Shown here: positions 44,472-55,870 of the stretch, piece after piece | Position numbering within the stretch: position 1 is the stretch's first letter | Layout: every line of letters starts with the position of its first letter | Source of the DNA: Agapetus fuscipes | Taxonomy: Eukaryota; Arthropoda; Insecta; Trichoptera; Glossosomatidae | Assembly: GCA_951799405.1 (NCBI GenBank) | Contig: OX637359.1 | Span: 2,290,201-2,354,200 of the forward strand | DNA length: 64,000 nucleotides | Direction of reading: 5' to 3' | Made by a program: the position numbers and the translations under genes | The notes under the pieces: model-generated | The model's input: the letters and a program-made list of their open reading frames with translations, nothing else | What the model was told of the DNA's origin: nothing | Database searches by the model: none

Positions 44472-44914
44472 TTAGCATCTTCAGTCAGTAAAATAGTTCA
44501 GAAAAGCTAAGTTTGCAATTCTATTTATATATTTTCTGATTTTTAAAATGTAAATCTAAGCTGCAAAGATATATACAACCCCGGACAAAAAAAATTACGA
44601 GTCCCAAAAAAAAACTAAAATTGACATATAATGAATTATTCTTGATATTTTATTAGTTTTTTTGTATTGTTTGACATATGTGATGACTACTCCTTACTTC
44701 AAGGTTAAAATAAAAATTCTTACTCATGAATTGTAGTTAGAAATTGGCATTATATATCAGGTATCAGATTACCCGAAAATTAGAAATCCATAACGGTTCA
44801 TTTAAGGTCGTCTTTAGCATCTTCAGTTAGTAAAATAGTTCAGAAAAGCTAAGTTTGCAATTCTATTTATATATTTTCTGATTTTTAAAATGTAAATCTA
44901 AGCTGCAAAGATAT
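44472..44914 (+). repeat. About 102-bp direct repeat around a 240-bp insert
   Basis: TTAGCATCTTCAGTCAGTAA through to GCTGCAAAGATATATA occurs at 44472-44573 and again at 44813-44914. Unit 1 has it once (7480-7590). The intervening ACCCCGGACAAAAAAAATTA segment is unique in the window. Confidence 0.7.
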
Positions 44915-45143
44915 ATATATATATCATTTAAGATTTATATTAAATGCATTCCTACAAGCAGACATGTATAATTTCGCGCTAACACATACCGCATGTGGAC
45001 CTACAATATAAAAAACCCAATCTCAAATGAACATTAGCCCTGCAACTCTTGCCGTCCTTCCCTGAAACAGGGGTGACATTGGCAAAGTGAACCATTTTTT
45101 ACAGTATAGGTGGTCAGCCGCATACCAACCTATAAGTCAAGGA
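44896..45143 (-). repeat. R240 repeat, intact
   Basis: Uninterrupted equivalent of the split unit 1 copy 7562-11457. It ends ATACCAACCTATAAGTCAAG. Confidence 0.8.
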
Positions 45144-45271
45144 ACAAAGACTTAGAATTATCATTTTTAAATATGCGATTACAGAATATTTAATTTACAA
45201 TTTAGATTTTTTTTTTTTTTAATCAATAAATAATAATATATACATGGACATCAAATAAACTAAAACATAAA

Positions 45272-45680
45272 GTCAACGACGTTACCATGATGAAAGCACC
45301 GGTTCCCATAGATCACCAAAGTTAAGCAACATTGGGCGCGGGCAGTACTTGGATGGGTTACCGCTCAGGTACACCGCGTGTCGTTGGCATCTTGGACCGG
45401 TCCGTAGTCCGTCGTGGCAACACTTCGGACTCGTAAATCGAAGGTTGTGGATTCACAAAATATACCATTTAGATTTCGATATGCTCTTCGCTGAGATGAA
45501 AAATTCATAAACCTTTACCAAAGACCGGTCACTGAAAGGTCCATCCAACCTTACAACAACTGGGTCTTGCTTGAGAATTGGCGCTTTCTACAGTGACGAC
45601 CAAGCTCGCAGAGGGCTCTTAAGGTGTGTTACACACAAAAACAGCGCTCACCAAATAAATCATCCTAATATTATTTATTT
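45272..45680 (+). mobile_element. 5S-headed composite SINE, unit 2
   Basis: Orthologous to 14526-14949 (same flanking ATAAA). It has lost about 16 bp around the tRNA-like B box (GGTTGTGGATTCACAAAATA); unit 3 shares this exact deletion, grouping units 2 and 3. Confidence 0.85.
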
Positions 45681-45776
45681 ATAAAACCAATTTCACTTTA
45701 ATTAAACCTAGCCGCCAACATTACAGATAAACCGCCATTTCTTTCTATCTAAATAACAGTTTTTTTTATATTTTAG

Positions 45777-46858
45777 GCGTTGGTGCTCCTGCGCAGAATC
45801 CTGCCACTAAGCCCCATGTGTGTCCTGTCTGCAGCTACACATGCAGTCAAATAAAACAAATGAGGATCCATGGAGTGTTGTTCTGCCACACGATGGAGGC
45901 CACGTCTGATGGCTTGGTACATCTCAAAGCCAAGTCAAGGGTCCCAGCCCAGACAAGAAGGAATATGAGTAATTTGTTATCTTCAAAATTATGTTGCACG
46001 ACTCACACTGGGGAGAAGAGATTTGCATGTAACGTTTGCAGCTATAAAACAAATATAATGGCCAATTTAAAAAGACATAAAATGAAGCACACTGGGGAGA
46101 AGCCATTTGGGTGTAACATTTGCAGCTATAAAACAAATATAATGGCCAATTTAAAAAGACATAAAATGAAGCACACTGGGGAGAAGCCATTTGGGTGTAA
46201 CATTTGCAGCTATAAAACAAATCAAAGGACTTCCTTAAAAAGACATAAAATGAAGCACACTGGGGAGAAGCCATTTGGGTGTAACATTTGCAGCTATAAA
46301 ACAAATGTAATGGGAAATTTAAAAACCCATAAAATGAAGCACACTGGGGAGAATCCATTTGTGTGTAACAGTTGCAACTATAAAACAAATGAAAGGAGTT
46401 CTTTAATATCCCATATAATGAAACACACTGGGGAGAAGCAATTTGCGTGTAACAGTTGCAGCTATAAAACAAATCAAAGAACTTCCTTAAAAAGGCATAA
46501 AATGAAGCACACTGGGGAGAAGCCATTTGTGTGTAACATTTGCAGCTATAAAACTAATCAAATGGGCAATTTTAATAGACATAAAATGAAGCACACTGGG
46601 GAGAAGCCATTTGGGTGTAACATTTGCAGCTATAAAACAAATCTAATGGGAAATTTAAAAACCCATAAAATGAAGCACACTGGGGAGAAGCCATTTGCGT
46701 GTAACAGTTGCAGCTATAAAACAAATCAAATCACTCATTTAAAAACCCATAAAATGAAGCACACTGGGGAGAAGCCATTTGCGTGTAACATTTGCAGCTT
46801 TAAATCAAATCAAAGGGGTGCTTTAAAAACGCATCAGTTGATTCACATTGGTAGATGA
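45777..46858 (+). CDS. Zinc-finger gene 2, coding exon 2 (10 fingers)
   Basis: The acceptor is TATTTTAG (TAG, not the CAG of the other copies) before GCGTTGGTGC; phase matches exon 1 at 34796. 359 residues: an N-terminal CPVC finger, a spacer, and ten fingers with contact residues IANR, IANR, QTSR, VGNT, ESSS, QTSR, QGNR, LGNT, QTHT, QGAT. Only VGNT and QTHT types are shared with gene 1, so predicted DNA specificity differs. The first two fingers are an exact protein-level duplication. The linker before finger 5 is TGENPF. The exon ends HIGR then TGA; a base substitution makes it 9 residues shorter than gene 1. Confidence 0.85.
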
Positions 46859-46932
46859 AAGGAGAATGGAGGGTTGGGATGGCTTGAGAGATAATGTACA
46901 TAAATATTTATTAACAGCACATATTAATTACA

Positions 46933-46938
46933 AATAAA
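46933..46938 (+). promoter_or_regulatory. Candidate poly(A) signal, gene 2
   Basis: AATAAA 75 bp after the stop. About 130 bp of 3' UTR seen in unit 3 is deleted here. Confidence 0.45.
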
Positions 46939-47190
46939 GAATTTCAGTTAGCAAAATATAAAGCCAATTAAAGTTTTTCAGTTTCAAAAACAAGTAACAT
47001 ATAAAAAAAAATATGCCAGAATAGCAAACAAGAGGATAAAGAGAGTAGGTACACAATTATTGATGAAAATTATGATTTATGATGAAAAGGCGTATTGAGG
47101 GATTTAATGGTAATAAGAAAGGGTTTTTGTTTTTAATGTTGTTCCTACTGAGATTTCAGTTTTGCTATTTTGCTTTTTGTTGTTTCTTAA

Positions 47191-47860
47191 CCCTTTGGCT
47201 GCGGCTGGCATGCATAGATGTCATGACGTAACTTGCATACAGTGCGGCTGGCATCTATACTTGTCATGGAAGTTCAAAGCTTTCCCTGACATCGGTGTTC
47301 AAATTTTTCAAACTTTTTTGGTGCTTACATTATAGGTACACTAATAAAATCTCATATTATACATATTTTGAAAATATTCTTTCTCAAATATTTCGTCAGA
47401 ACAGATCGATCTCTCGTCCCGCGCGTGTGTACCAATGTTTATAAACAAAATCCAGGCAAGTATACTCTATTCAGATAGGTATAACTGTTTATGTTTTTTG
47501 TTTTTTTGTAAAATGACTAATACATTTTTCTCTTTAGTGACGAGTATTTAAGTGAGTAAAAAAATTGTTTAAAACCTAATGGATATAAAATCTAGTTATG
47601 GAATGTGGGTATAATATATATTTTTAAGTAGTATTGTTGTGATTTAAGTTCTTGTTTTTATATAAAACAACAAGTGAAAACATGTGTTGAAAGTTTGTGA
47701 TTTGTGTTCCTGGATAACTAATGAATATACTTTTTCATAAATTTTGAAGTTTCATTAAGTAATTAAGGTAGGAAATCAATTTATGTGTAAAAGAATAACC
47801 TTAAAAAAGTATTCCGTTCTGGCGGTGCGTATGTAGCAAATAAATTCAGAATGGAAACGG
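47191..47860. mobile_element. piggyBac-like MITE, 670 bp
   Basis: TTAA is duplicated (47187-47190, 47861-47864). Unit 3 at 61108 shows the empty site TTTCTTAATAGGG. Ends CCCTTTGGCTGCGGCTGG and, inverted, CCGTTTCCATTCTG begin with the CCNTTT word of piggyBac termini. The interior is non-coding. TTAA specificity supports piggyBac; the short TIR match keeps this moderate. Confidence 0.7.
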
Positions 47861-47864
47861 TTAA

Positions 47865-48276
47865 TAGGGTATTTGCAATAGTGAGGAATTTGGTAAAAAG
47901 TGTAGAATTTAGTTAGATTACGATAAGCATATAAACAAGGGCCTAATTGCAAGTCCTAAATAAATTTATATAATTTTAAATTTGAAAAAGATCTTTTGAA
48001 AATTTTGACCGGTTTTGAAACGGATATGCGATCCGTCAACGAAATTTGTAGCCCCTGTGACGTCATTTTCTTGTATCGACAACGCTGCTGGTATTGCGAT
48101 GGCTATAAAAAGTCAAAGAAAATGACGTCACAGCCGAAAATTCAATCCAAGGAGCGTTTTGGCGCGTAAATTCAAACTTCATATTTTGAAAATGAATAAC
48201 TTTGTAAAAAAAGCAAGTAAAAATAAAATTCAAGAAGTTTTATGATAAGTAAATACAAAGGAATTTAAATCCACAA
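47865..48276. repeat. TAGGG-ended insertion with CRE-containing hairpin, unit 2
   Basis: Starts TAGGGTATTTGCAATAG and contains an inverted pair TGTGACGTCATTTTCTT / AAGAAAATGACGTCACA (48056-48072, 48117-48133), each arm with the palindrome TGACGTCA. The right end is truncated compared with unit 3. Confidence 0.55.
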
Positions 48277-48357
48277 GAATTAATTGTTTGAAAGTTCAGA
48301 AAAAACAATACATAGGGTTGTCAGGTCTGACAATACTGGAAAGTAATTACTGTACAC

Positions 48358-48740
48358 CAGGGATCTCCAAACTCTTTGGTCCGACCAAAAAAAAAACTTG
48401 TTTGTAGATATTGCGAAGGGAAAGATTGGCCACGTGGACCACGATAAAATGAATTAACTTGTAAAAGTGGACCGGAAATGCTTATAAACACTGTTTCCAA
48501 GTGTCAAATTTACAAAATTTTCCACCCTTGGGGACAAGTCACCCAGACCCTGTTGGCCCGCCATACCACCTCAAAATTTCAAAAGGGCAAAACGCAACTA
48601 AGCTACACATATAGTGTAACTCCTTGCCTGCGTTTCCCCGAAGGGGTCGCATGTGGCGCTTCGGGACCTATTTATTTTTACAGGTAAGGAGGCCGGCCTC
48701 ACACCAACGGGCCCTTGGGTAAAATAGTTTTAGACCCTTG
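48358..48740. mobile_element. hAT-like boundary element with SINE tail, unit 2
   Basis: CAGGGATCTCC to TTTTAGACCCTTG, with the minus-strand SINE tail at 48592-48708. The next unit begins right after it. Confidence 0.65.
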
Positions 48741-48950
48741 CTGTAGGTACACAACAGGGATATTCCATGTTTGTAAGAATTAATCAGTGTTATTCATTAG
48801 ATTCCACCCATGCCAGCTTAGTGCATGGTTTCCAGAATCCATTTCATGTCTGTATAAAGACTAAGTTAAACCAACATCAAAAGAAGGTTATTCATTCGCC
48901 AAATATAGTATTTTTTTTTTTTTAAGAAAGCCTATGCGGGAGACTCCCTA

Positions 48951-49525
48951 GATTCGAGAGACTGGGTCTTTGACACTTGTTATAGTGCCGCAGAGGTGTT
49001 GGTGATGTGGCAGTTGTCCATGTCCGGATGCAGGGCCGTTAGCTGCGCAGTGCTGTGGTGTGTGTGGCGTCGCTTTGTTTTGAGACACTGAGAGGAAATG
49101 GCGATTCATGTTGGATTTGAAAAGGGCAAGGTTAAATTGGGATGGAAACACAGATACCGGTAACACATTCCATAAGCGGGCAGTTTGGCAAAGGAATGAG
49201 TCGTGAAAACGCCAAGTTCTCATAGTTTTGATATCGACTGCAAATGGTTGAATGTGAGCCATTCTACGAGTTGCCCTTGTTGTGACGAGAGGAGGGGGTA
49301 TAAGTGAGGATATTTCATCAGAGCAGATGCCATTGTAGTACCTTTAGAAGAGAATGATCATTCCAACTTTCCTTCTGTGCTCAAGAGGGTGTAGGTTGGC
49401 TGTGAGAATGGGATCATCAATCAGCTTCACCGCTCTTCTTTGCACAGAATCAAGTTGGTCACACAGCCTCTTTGGTATACTGGACCAGAGATGGCTGTTA
49501 TACTTACCTTGAATTGTTTTACCGG
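48951..49525 (-). pseudogene. RT relic X, unit 3
   Basis: As 201-775, but without the stop after AVDI: the frame MAHIQPFAVDIKTMRTWRF is open for 104 codons (48948-49262). Confidence 0.7.
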
Positions 49526-50104
49526 TAGGTTTCTCAACTAAAAAAAATACAAATACACTACGTCTGAAAATGTACTATACCAATACAATAAAGTAACTAT
49601 ACCAGTTTGTTTTTTTGACATCTTTTTGGAGCATTTGAGGAACCACTGAATGCCTCTGAGCGTATCTGAACTTATTTGGTATGAGCGACATGTCGAATGA
49701 GAAAATAATATAGTCAACTGCGACAGCAAATGGGAGACAAAATGGAAACAAATATTGTTCTAAGCATTAATTTTAACATGACTTCACACTGGCACCACCT
49801 TCTAGCTGAGGACAGAAAACAGAGCTGAGAACAGAAAAAAAAGAAAGGCTCAGAAAACCGAAAAGATGGGCCTATCGCTTGTACAAGGGGCAAGTTTTTA
49901 TTTTTTTTATTTATAGTAAACGGCTGAAGCCCTTTACATTTTAAGATTAACAGAAGTAGTACAGAAGTTTGTTGCTTACAAATTTGATGTATAAATATTA
50001 TGATTATTACAAGATACATATTATGAATATAAAAAGATTAAAAATAAATGTATAAAAAATAAGTGATCAGTAAGAAAAGATAAATAAAACATAAATCAAG
50101 AAGA

Positions 50105-50525
50105 ATTACATGATAAAATAGATTTTAATGAATTTCTATAAATTCCGATGGACATACCAAAAATATCTATATCATCATTAGTTAGATAATCATTACCGAG
50201 TCAATGCAGCCGATACATCATAGTATGCATTATAAATGTTTTTGTTGCAACGTCGCAGTGGAATATATTTCGACTTCTTGTTCGACTCGGTGTGTGTATG
50301 ATATTCAATAATTCAGGGCTGTCCACCAATGAATTAACAACTTTATACAAAAAAAAAAATCATGAAATATTCTGCGATTTTCCAAAGTTTCAAGATTCAA
50401 AAAATTTAACAAAAAACTATAGTTCAAGTCATCAAAACGAATATTTAATTTAAAATTTACAAATCTTAAAAATCTTTTTTGGATACGCTCTATAGCATTA
50501 CAATGAAGCTTGCAATTTACCTTAC
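50105..50525 (-). pseudogene. RT relic Y, unit 3
   Basis: As 2150-2575, with the same internal TGA. The foldbacks F1 and F2 that precede it in unit 1 are absent. Confidence 0.6.
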
Positions 50526-50575
50526 TTTAATTTTAATTTGATTTTAAGTTTTTCAATTATTTCACTTTCACACAC

Positions 50576-51062
50576 GACCGGTCCGTAGTTAAGTGATAAC
50601 ACTTTGTACTCTGAATGGAAGGTTGTGGGTTTGAATCCCGGCGGAGCACAAAAAAATATCATTTATATTTTCAAACTTGCACTTGGCTGGGTTGAAAAAT
50701 TCATAAGGATTTACCAATGACTGGTGATCAAAAAGTCCATCCAGCCTTACAGCAACTGGGTCTTACTTGAGAATTGGCGCTTTGTAGCGACGACGACCAA
50801 GCTTGTAAAAAAGGTTGATAGCTCAATTGGTAGAATGCTTGCATTCAATGCCGAGAGCAAAGGTTCGATCTCAAGGCTTACTCAGCCTTCACAAGAAATG
50901 AGAACCAGTCCCCCCGGGAGCTAGGAAACCCCCACTTCAACTGAAAGTGGTTGGTGTGAGGCCCCCTTACCCATAAAAATAAATAGGTCCTGAAACGCCA
51001 CATGCGCCCCCTTCGGGGATAAGGCAGGCAAGAAGTTACACAATATGTGTAGCTTAGTTGCG
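50576..51062 (+). mobile_element. Composite SINE, copy 5
   Basis: Nearly identical to 2625-3111, including TAGTTAAGTGATAACA and TTTGAATCCCGG. Confidence 0.75.
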
Positions 51063-51101
51063 TTCGCGTTCACTTTCCAAAAAAATTATGTTCCTACACA
51101 A

Positions 51102-51321
51102 ATAGGTTGGTATGAGGCTCACCCCTCATGCTGTAAAAACATGTTTCACTTTTGCCATCCCAGTTTCAGGAAAGGGTAGCAGGAGTTGCCAGATATATAT
51201 TCATGTGAGGTTTTTTTTGTAAGTACACATGCAGCATGTGTGAGCGCGAGCTTACATGTGTGTGCCTGTTGGGGTACATTAAATATAAGCCATGTGTTTG
51301 CCATGTTTGCAACTAAGATTA
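51102..51321 (+). repeat. R240 repeat, unit 3
   Basis: Equivalent of 3151-3370 with the same diverged CTCACCCCTCATGC segment. Confidence 0.75.
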
Positions 51322-51500
51322 AGGTACCATTCTAATGATAACAAAGATAAGTAATTATTTATATATATATATATATATTATTTTATTTAGCTATTGCTAA
51401 TTACAACTTAAGCTATGTTAATAAAAAACAACAAAAGATAAACAAACAAAAATAAAAAAACAAACAAAAATGAACAAATCAAAACTTATTAATAATTATG

Positions 51501-54276
51501 CTAAGGCCGGTTTGCACGTATATATTTTTTTAATTTTACTTTAAATTCATTAATATCCCTACTTTCTTTTATTTCTACAGGTAAATCATTATACAAATCC
51601 AATCCTCTGTGCAAAACGCCCTTATCATACTTTACACATTTGAATTTTGGCTTCCTTAAATTATCCTTTTTCCTGGTATTATATTCATGAATGTCTCTGT
51701 TCTTAATTAAAAATTTGCTCAAATACTGAGGTAACATGTTTTTTTCTACTTTGTGTATAAAAATAATAGCACTCATTCTTAAATTTTCTTCAATATATAA
51801 CCAATCTAACGTATCTATCATATAATTTATTTTACAGTCTAGTTTTTTATTCAATATAGTTCTCATACCCCTGTTTTGTAATTTTTGTAATGTATTTATA
51901 TACTGTTTATTTGCCATAAATAATATTGTTGGGCAGTATGTGTAGTGAGGCTTAATTATGCTATTGTATACAATTATTTTATATTCCTTACTTAACAAGC
52001 TCTTCATTCTACTTAATACACCTATTTTCTTGCTTATTTTTTTAATAATATAATCAAAATGTTCTTTGAAATTAAGCTTACTATCAATTATCACTCCTAA
52101 GTACTTAATCTTATCAACTACTTCCAATTCTTTATTATTTACCTTAATAATTAATTTACCCTTTTTGACATTATTCAGTACTATTACTTTTGATTTCTCA
52201 GTGTTTAACTTTAACTTATTTTTATTTAACCACTTTTCTGTCCTACCCATAACACTATTTAATTCTCTTTCTACCTTCTGTATGTCCTCCCCAACACAAT
52301 ATATCAATGTATCATCCGCAAATAAATGTAACCGACATCCACTGTTACTAATTACGCTTAAAATGTCATTAATATACAATATAAATAAGATTGGTCCTAG
52401 CTTGGATCCTTGCGGGACTCCCGTGTTAATTTCCTTTTGGTTAGAACATTGGCTTGAGATTTTCACTTTTTGCTTACGCATCAATAAGTAATTTTTTATC
52501 CATTGTATTACTGTTCCTTCAATTCCCATATTTTTCATTTTTTTTACCAATAAATTTCTATCAACTGTTTCAAATGCTCTTTTGAAGTCCAAGAATGCTG
52601 CAGCTACAATTTTATTATTATTTATGTCTTTGATCCAATTATTTATTACTAGTTGGATTGCTGTTTCCGTTGAGTGTTTTTCTCTAAATCCTGATTGTTC
52701 TTCAATTAATATCCCCTGATTAGCAATAAATCTTTTCAGTTGATTACTTATTATCTCTTCTATTATTTTTTCCAGAAATGGTAACATATTAATAGGTCTA
52801 TAGTCACTGGCTTCGATTGGATTTTTAATTTTGGCAATTGGGATAATTGTGGCTATTTTTAGTATATTGGGCATTACTCCTTTAATTAATATTACATTAA
52901 TGAGCTCTACAAGAGTATCTCCAATTTGTTGCCAAATATTGAGAATGTATTTCTTATCTATATTATCAGTACTAGATCCTTTTTTTGTTTTACTAATTAT
53001 TTCAAATAATTTTTGTTTATCAATTTTTTCAAAATTTTCAAACTTATGATTGCAATTTTCCGTACTTATATTTAGCTCATTTAGGTTTAAGTCAGTTTCC
53101 TCATCAATTGAATTGATTATTTCCAATATACTAGAAATATAAAAATTATTTAATTCTTCTGCTATTTCTTCTATATTTTCAATTTTTTTATCATTAACTC
53201 TTATTTCATTGATGGTGCTTGCTTTAATTTTTGGATTAACAATTTCTTTAATAATTTTCCACATATTTTTTTGATCTTCTCCTGCTTCACTTATTCTGTT
53301 TTGGTACCATTTTATTTTATTTTTTCTTATCACATCGGTAACCATATTTCTATATCTTTTATATTCCATCCAAAATGAAGAAACATCTTCTTCGGTATGA
53401 TAACTTGTAAGTACCTTGGTCATTTTAAATTTATTATAAGCTATATTTCTCTGTAAAGCTAAATTTTTAATGTTCTGATTATACCATGGTTTTGTCTGCC
53501 ATTTACTGATTATTGTCTTTCTGTTGGTATTCTCCCGTTTAACTCTTATTAGTTTTAATATTATGTCCTCCCAAATGTTGTTAATTTCACCCTCAGTTAT
53601 ATTATTTATATCATAATCTATATCAAAGTTATTGTCATTAAGCATACTTATTATTCCTTCCATGTCAATTTTAGTTATGTATTGATGCTGATGTTGTATA
53701 TTCTTATTCCAAACTTCATTGTTGAATTTGATTATAATATTTTGATGGTCTGCGACATAATTTTTATTATCTACTTTGCAAAATATATTAGTCATGTTTG
53801 TGAATACCAAGTCAATCATTGTACTTGCTGTATTTGTAATTCTTGTTTTTTCCATTACACATTGCTTCAATCCAAATTCTGCTGCCCATCTCTTAAGATT
53901 AATTGAATTTGTATTTGTGTGATTATCCCAATCAACATTTATGTCGCCACATATAATAGTATGCCATCCCTTTTCAATCATTCTCTCACTTATTTGCCTC
54001 AAGTATTCTATAAAATTTTGGTATTTACCATTTGGTGATCTATAAATAGCGCATATTATAAGCCATTTATTTGATAACTTTATTTTTATTATTATACTCC
54101 AAAAGTCTCTGCCACATTGTTGAATTTCTATAATGTTAAATATTATTCCCATTTGAATAAATAATAATACCCCACCCGTGTGTCTTGAGCAGGAATCGCA
54201 TCTAATTAAATTATTTTTTTTAATATTCAATTCATTATCCTCTATTTCTTCTGTTATATGTGTTTCCGTAATGGCC
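51501..54276 (-). CDS. ORF2: endonuclease + reverse transcriptase (CR1/Jockey-like)
   Basis: 925 open residues. The APE endonuclease shows AITETHITEEI, HTGGVLLFI, ICGDINVDW, STMIDLVFTN and VADHQNIII. The RT shows SDYRPINMLPFLEKIIEE, EEQSGFREKHSTETAI, FLDFKRAFETVDR, TGVPQGSKLGPILF and LHLFADDTLIY (catalytic Asp pair). The C-terminus reads YNDLPVEIKES, then EFKVKLKKYI. The true start lies upstream: in another frame NAQGFLNKKDEIENIANHIF joins to AITETHI across the A7 run at 54277-54283, so one base was gained or lost there. The enzyme would nick target DNA and reverse-transcribe element RNA. Confidence 0.85.
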
Positions 54277-54406
54277 AAAAAAATATATGATTTGCAATAT
54301 TTTCAATTTCGTCTTTTTTATTCAAAAATCCCTGTGCATTTATTATTATTCCACTTGCTTCATTTGTAGTGTTGTCTTGTATTTTTAATTTTTTACTTTT
54401 TAGTTG

Positions 54407-55102
54407 CTATATATAGTCTATTTTTGATTTGCTCGCCTTTACATACTTTTTTATTACTGCGCATTTTTCGAAGTCGTAGGGATCATGATCTATGTTTATT
54501 TCTAATTTTAATTTTTCTTTTATTATATTGCAGTTTATACAGCTGTAATCCTTTTTGCAATCACTTTTGTCTTCATGTTCAGCCTTTCCGCATTTTCTGC
54601 AAGTTGCTTCATTCCTGCACTCATTTGCTTTGTGGTTAAATCCATGGCATTTGTAGCACCTCATTATTTGATAGTCTTCTACTACTTTGCACCGTCTCCA
54701 GCCTATGTTTATAAATCCTTTCTCCTTAATTATTTCTAAAATCTCTGTATTTATTTCCAATGTGATATAATTCGTTCGCTTTTTTTCTTTTACATATACT
54801 AATTTGATATCTCTATTGACATTTATGTATGGATTCTGTTTTTTTATATATTCAATGATTTCCTCTTTTTCAATTTCCTTTTCCACGTTGAGTATTATAA
54901 TTCTCGGTTTTCTTTTTTTTGGAGTATTGATTTCATACTCCTTACCAATTACTTTTTTGACTTCTTTTTTGAGTTTTTCAGCATCTATTTTGTTGTATGT
55001 GTTTATTCCGATTTGACCATTCTTTAACTTTTTTATACCATCCACAGCCATCTCTAGGTCGTTTAATTTAACCTTTTTTAATTTCTTTAAAAGTTTTTTC
55101 AT
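54407..55102 (-). CDS. ORF1 main part: gag-like protein with CCHC knuckles
   Basis: 231 codons. The N-terminal part is Lys-rich (MKKLLKKLKKVKLND). An RRM-like middle (PRIIILNVEKEIEKEEIIEY) is followed by zinc knuckles CYKCHGFNHKANEC and CRKCGKAEHEDKSDC, then a third Cys cluster CINCNI. It should bind element RNA. It ends DYI then TAG (54407-54409) followed by CAACTA, with the same frame open for 41 more codons into the ORF2 start. The real N-terminus is at 55169-55294, separated by homopolymer frame breaks. Confidence 0.75.
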   Translation of the reverse strand: MKKLLKKLKKVKLNDLEMAVDGIKKLKNGQIGINTYNKIDAEKLKKEVKKVIGKEYEINTPKKRKPRIIILNVEKEIEKEEIIEYIKKQNPYINVNRDIKLVYVKEKKRTNYITLEINTEILEIIKEKGFINIGWRRCKVVEDYQIMRCYKCHGFNHKANECRNEATCRKCGKAEHEDKSDCKKDYSCINCNIIKEKLKLEINIDHDPYDFEKCAVIKKYVKASKSKIDYI

Positions 55103-55168
55103 AGCTTTGATCTTTTTTTGGTTTAATTATAGTTAATTCCGTATGTTCTTTCACTTTGTCTGCATATG

Positions 55169-55294
55169 TCATGTTTTTTTTTTTAATTCGTCAAATTTTT
55201 TATTTATTTCTAATATTATATCTTCTTTTATTTCCTGTAATTTGTTATCTATAAATTCTGTTAATTTTTTAAACAAATCTTCGTCTTTTGGCAT
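55169..55294 (-). CDS. ORF1 N-terminal segment
   Basis: Met at 55294 begins MPKDEDLFKKLTEFIDNK, followed by a predicted coiled coil (EIKEDIILEINKKFDELKKK) and a stop after an A-run. The frame may extend upstream through TQSDIPKKVKCNK. Reading past the run in another frame gives MTYADKVKEHTEL toward the main ORF1 part, so this is one protein broken by indels. Confidence 0.55.
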   Translation of the reverse strand: MPKDEDLFKKLTEFIDNKLQEIKEDIILEINKKFDELKKKT

Positions 55295-55590
55295 TGTTAC
55301 CAATGTTTTGTTGCACTTAACTTTTTTCGGAATGTCAGATTGTGTTTGAGCGCGAGTGTACAAGCGGTACGTGCGACCGGTCGCTTCAGACGCTTCGGAT
55401 TGATATTGTGTATATTAAAGATTTAATCTTGCAATGTAATATTTGTTTGTATTTCCACAAAATAACCTCCTAAGTCACAGATAATCCATGGCTCAACCAC
55501 CACCTAACGTGAATCTCCATACAACCCCCATCTCTCAAAACACAAATCTCAAATGAACTTACTTGCGCCCTGCAACTCTTGCCGATCTTT

Positions 55591-55870
55591 GGAGGAACAG
55601 GAGTGACATTTGAAAAGTCAACCATTTTTTACACTATGGGAGCAACATACAGGACTATTAAGTTAGGTAACTCTAATAATGAACTATGTTTTACAAGTGT
55701 AATAAATAGTAATTGAAGGAAAACCATATAGAAATTTGTATTGAAAATAAGTGACGTCACAAGGCCGATATGCTAGGGCAGGGGTCGGAAAAGCCAAAAA
55801 TGACAATTTACCCAGTTTCAATGTTGCAAAGAGCAACAAATTGCTTTCTTGTCCGCAGTTTCCTTGACTG
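55591..55870 (+). repeat. Inverted repeat, left arm (280 bp)
   Basis: From GGAGGAACAGGAGTGAC to TTTCCTTGACTG. It matches 56440-56719 as reverse complement with no difference seen by eye, including the AGAGCAACAAATTGC variant that units 1 and 2 lack. The spacer is 569 bp. Confidence 0.9.

Larger units (their letters stand above)
27106..48740 (+). repeat. Segmental duplication unit 2
   Basis: Backbone as in unit 1 with exon 1 at 34796 and the finger exon at 45777. It lacks the sequence equivalent to about 845-2565 of unit 1. It is enlarged by elements at 27.3-29.0, 29.06-30.3, 32.02-32.45, 32.83-33.47, 33.5-34.4, 36.0-37.3, 38.1-38.4, 38.6-40.3, 40.5-43.85 and 47.2-47.9 kb. Confidence 0.85.
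51357..55398 (-). mobile_element. AT-rich two-ORF non-LTR element, apparently full length
   Basis: The 4.04-kb insert lies in the unit backbone; unit 1 at 3404 (AAGTAATTGATATTG) is the empty site and ATT is repeated at 51354-51356 and 55399-55401. The 3' tail on the minus strand is (AT)n and the 5' end is GC-rich (CCGAAGCGTCTGAAGCGACC). Coding sequence is strikingly Lys/Asn/Ile-rich. ORF1 and ORF2 are separated by a single UAG. Three single-base frame breaks fall in A/T homopolymers. Confidence 0.85.
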
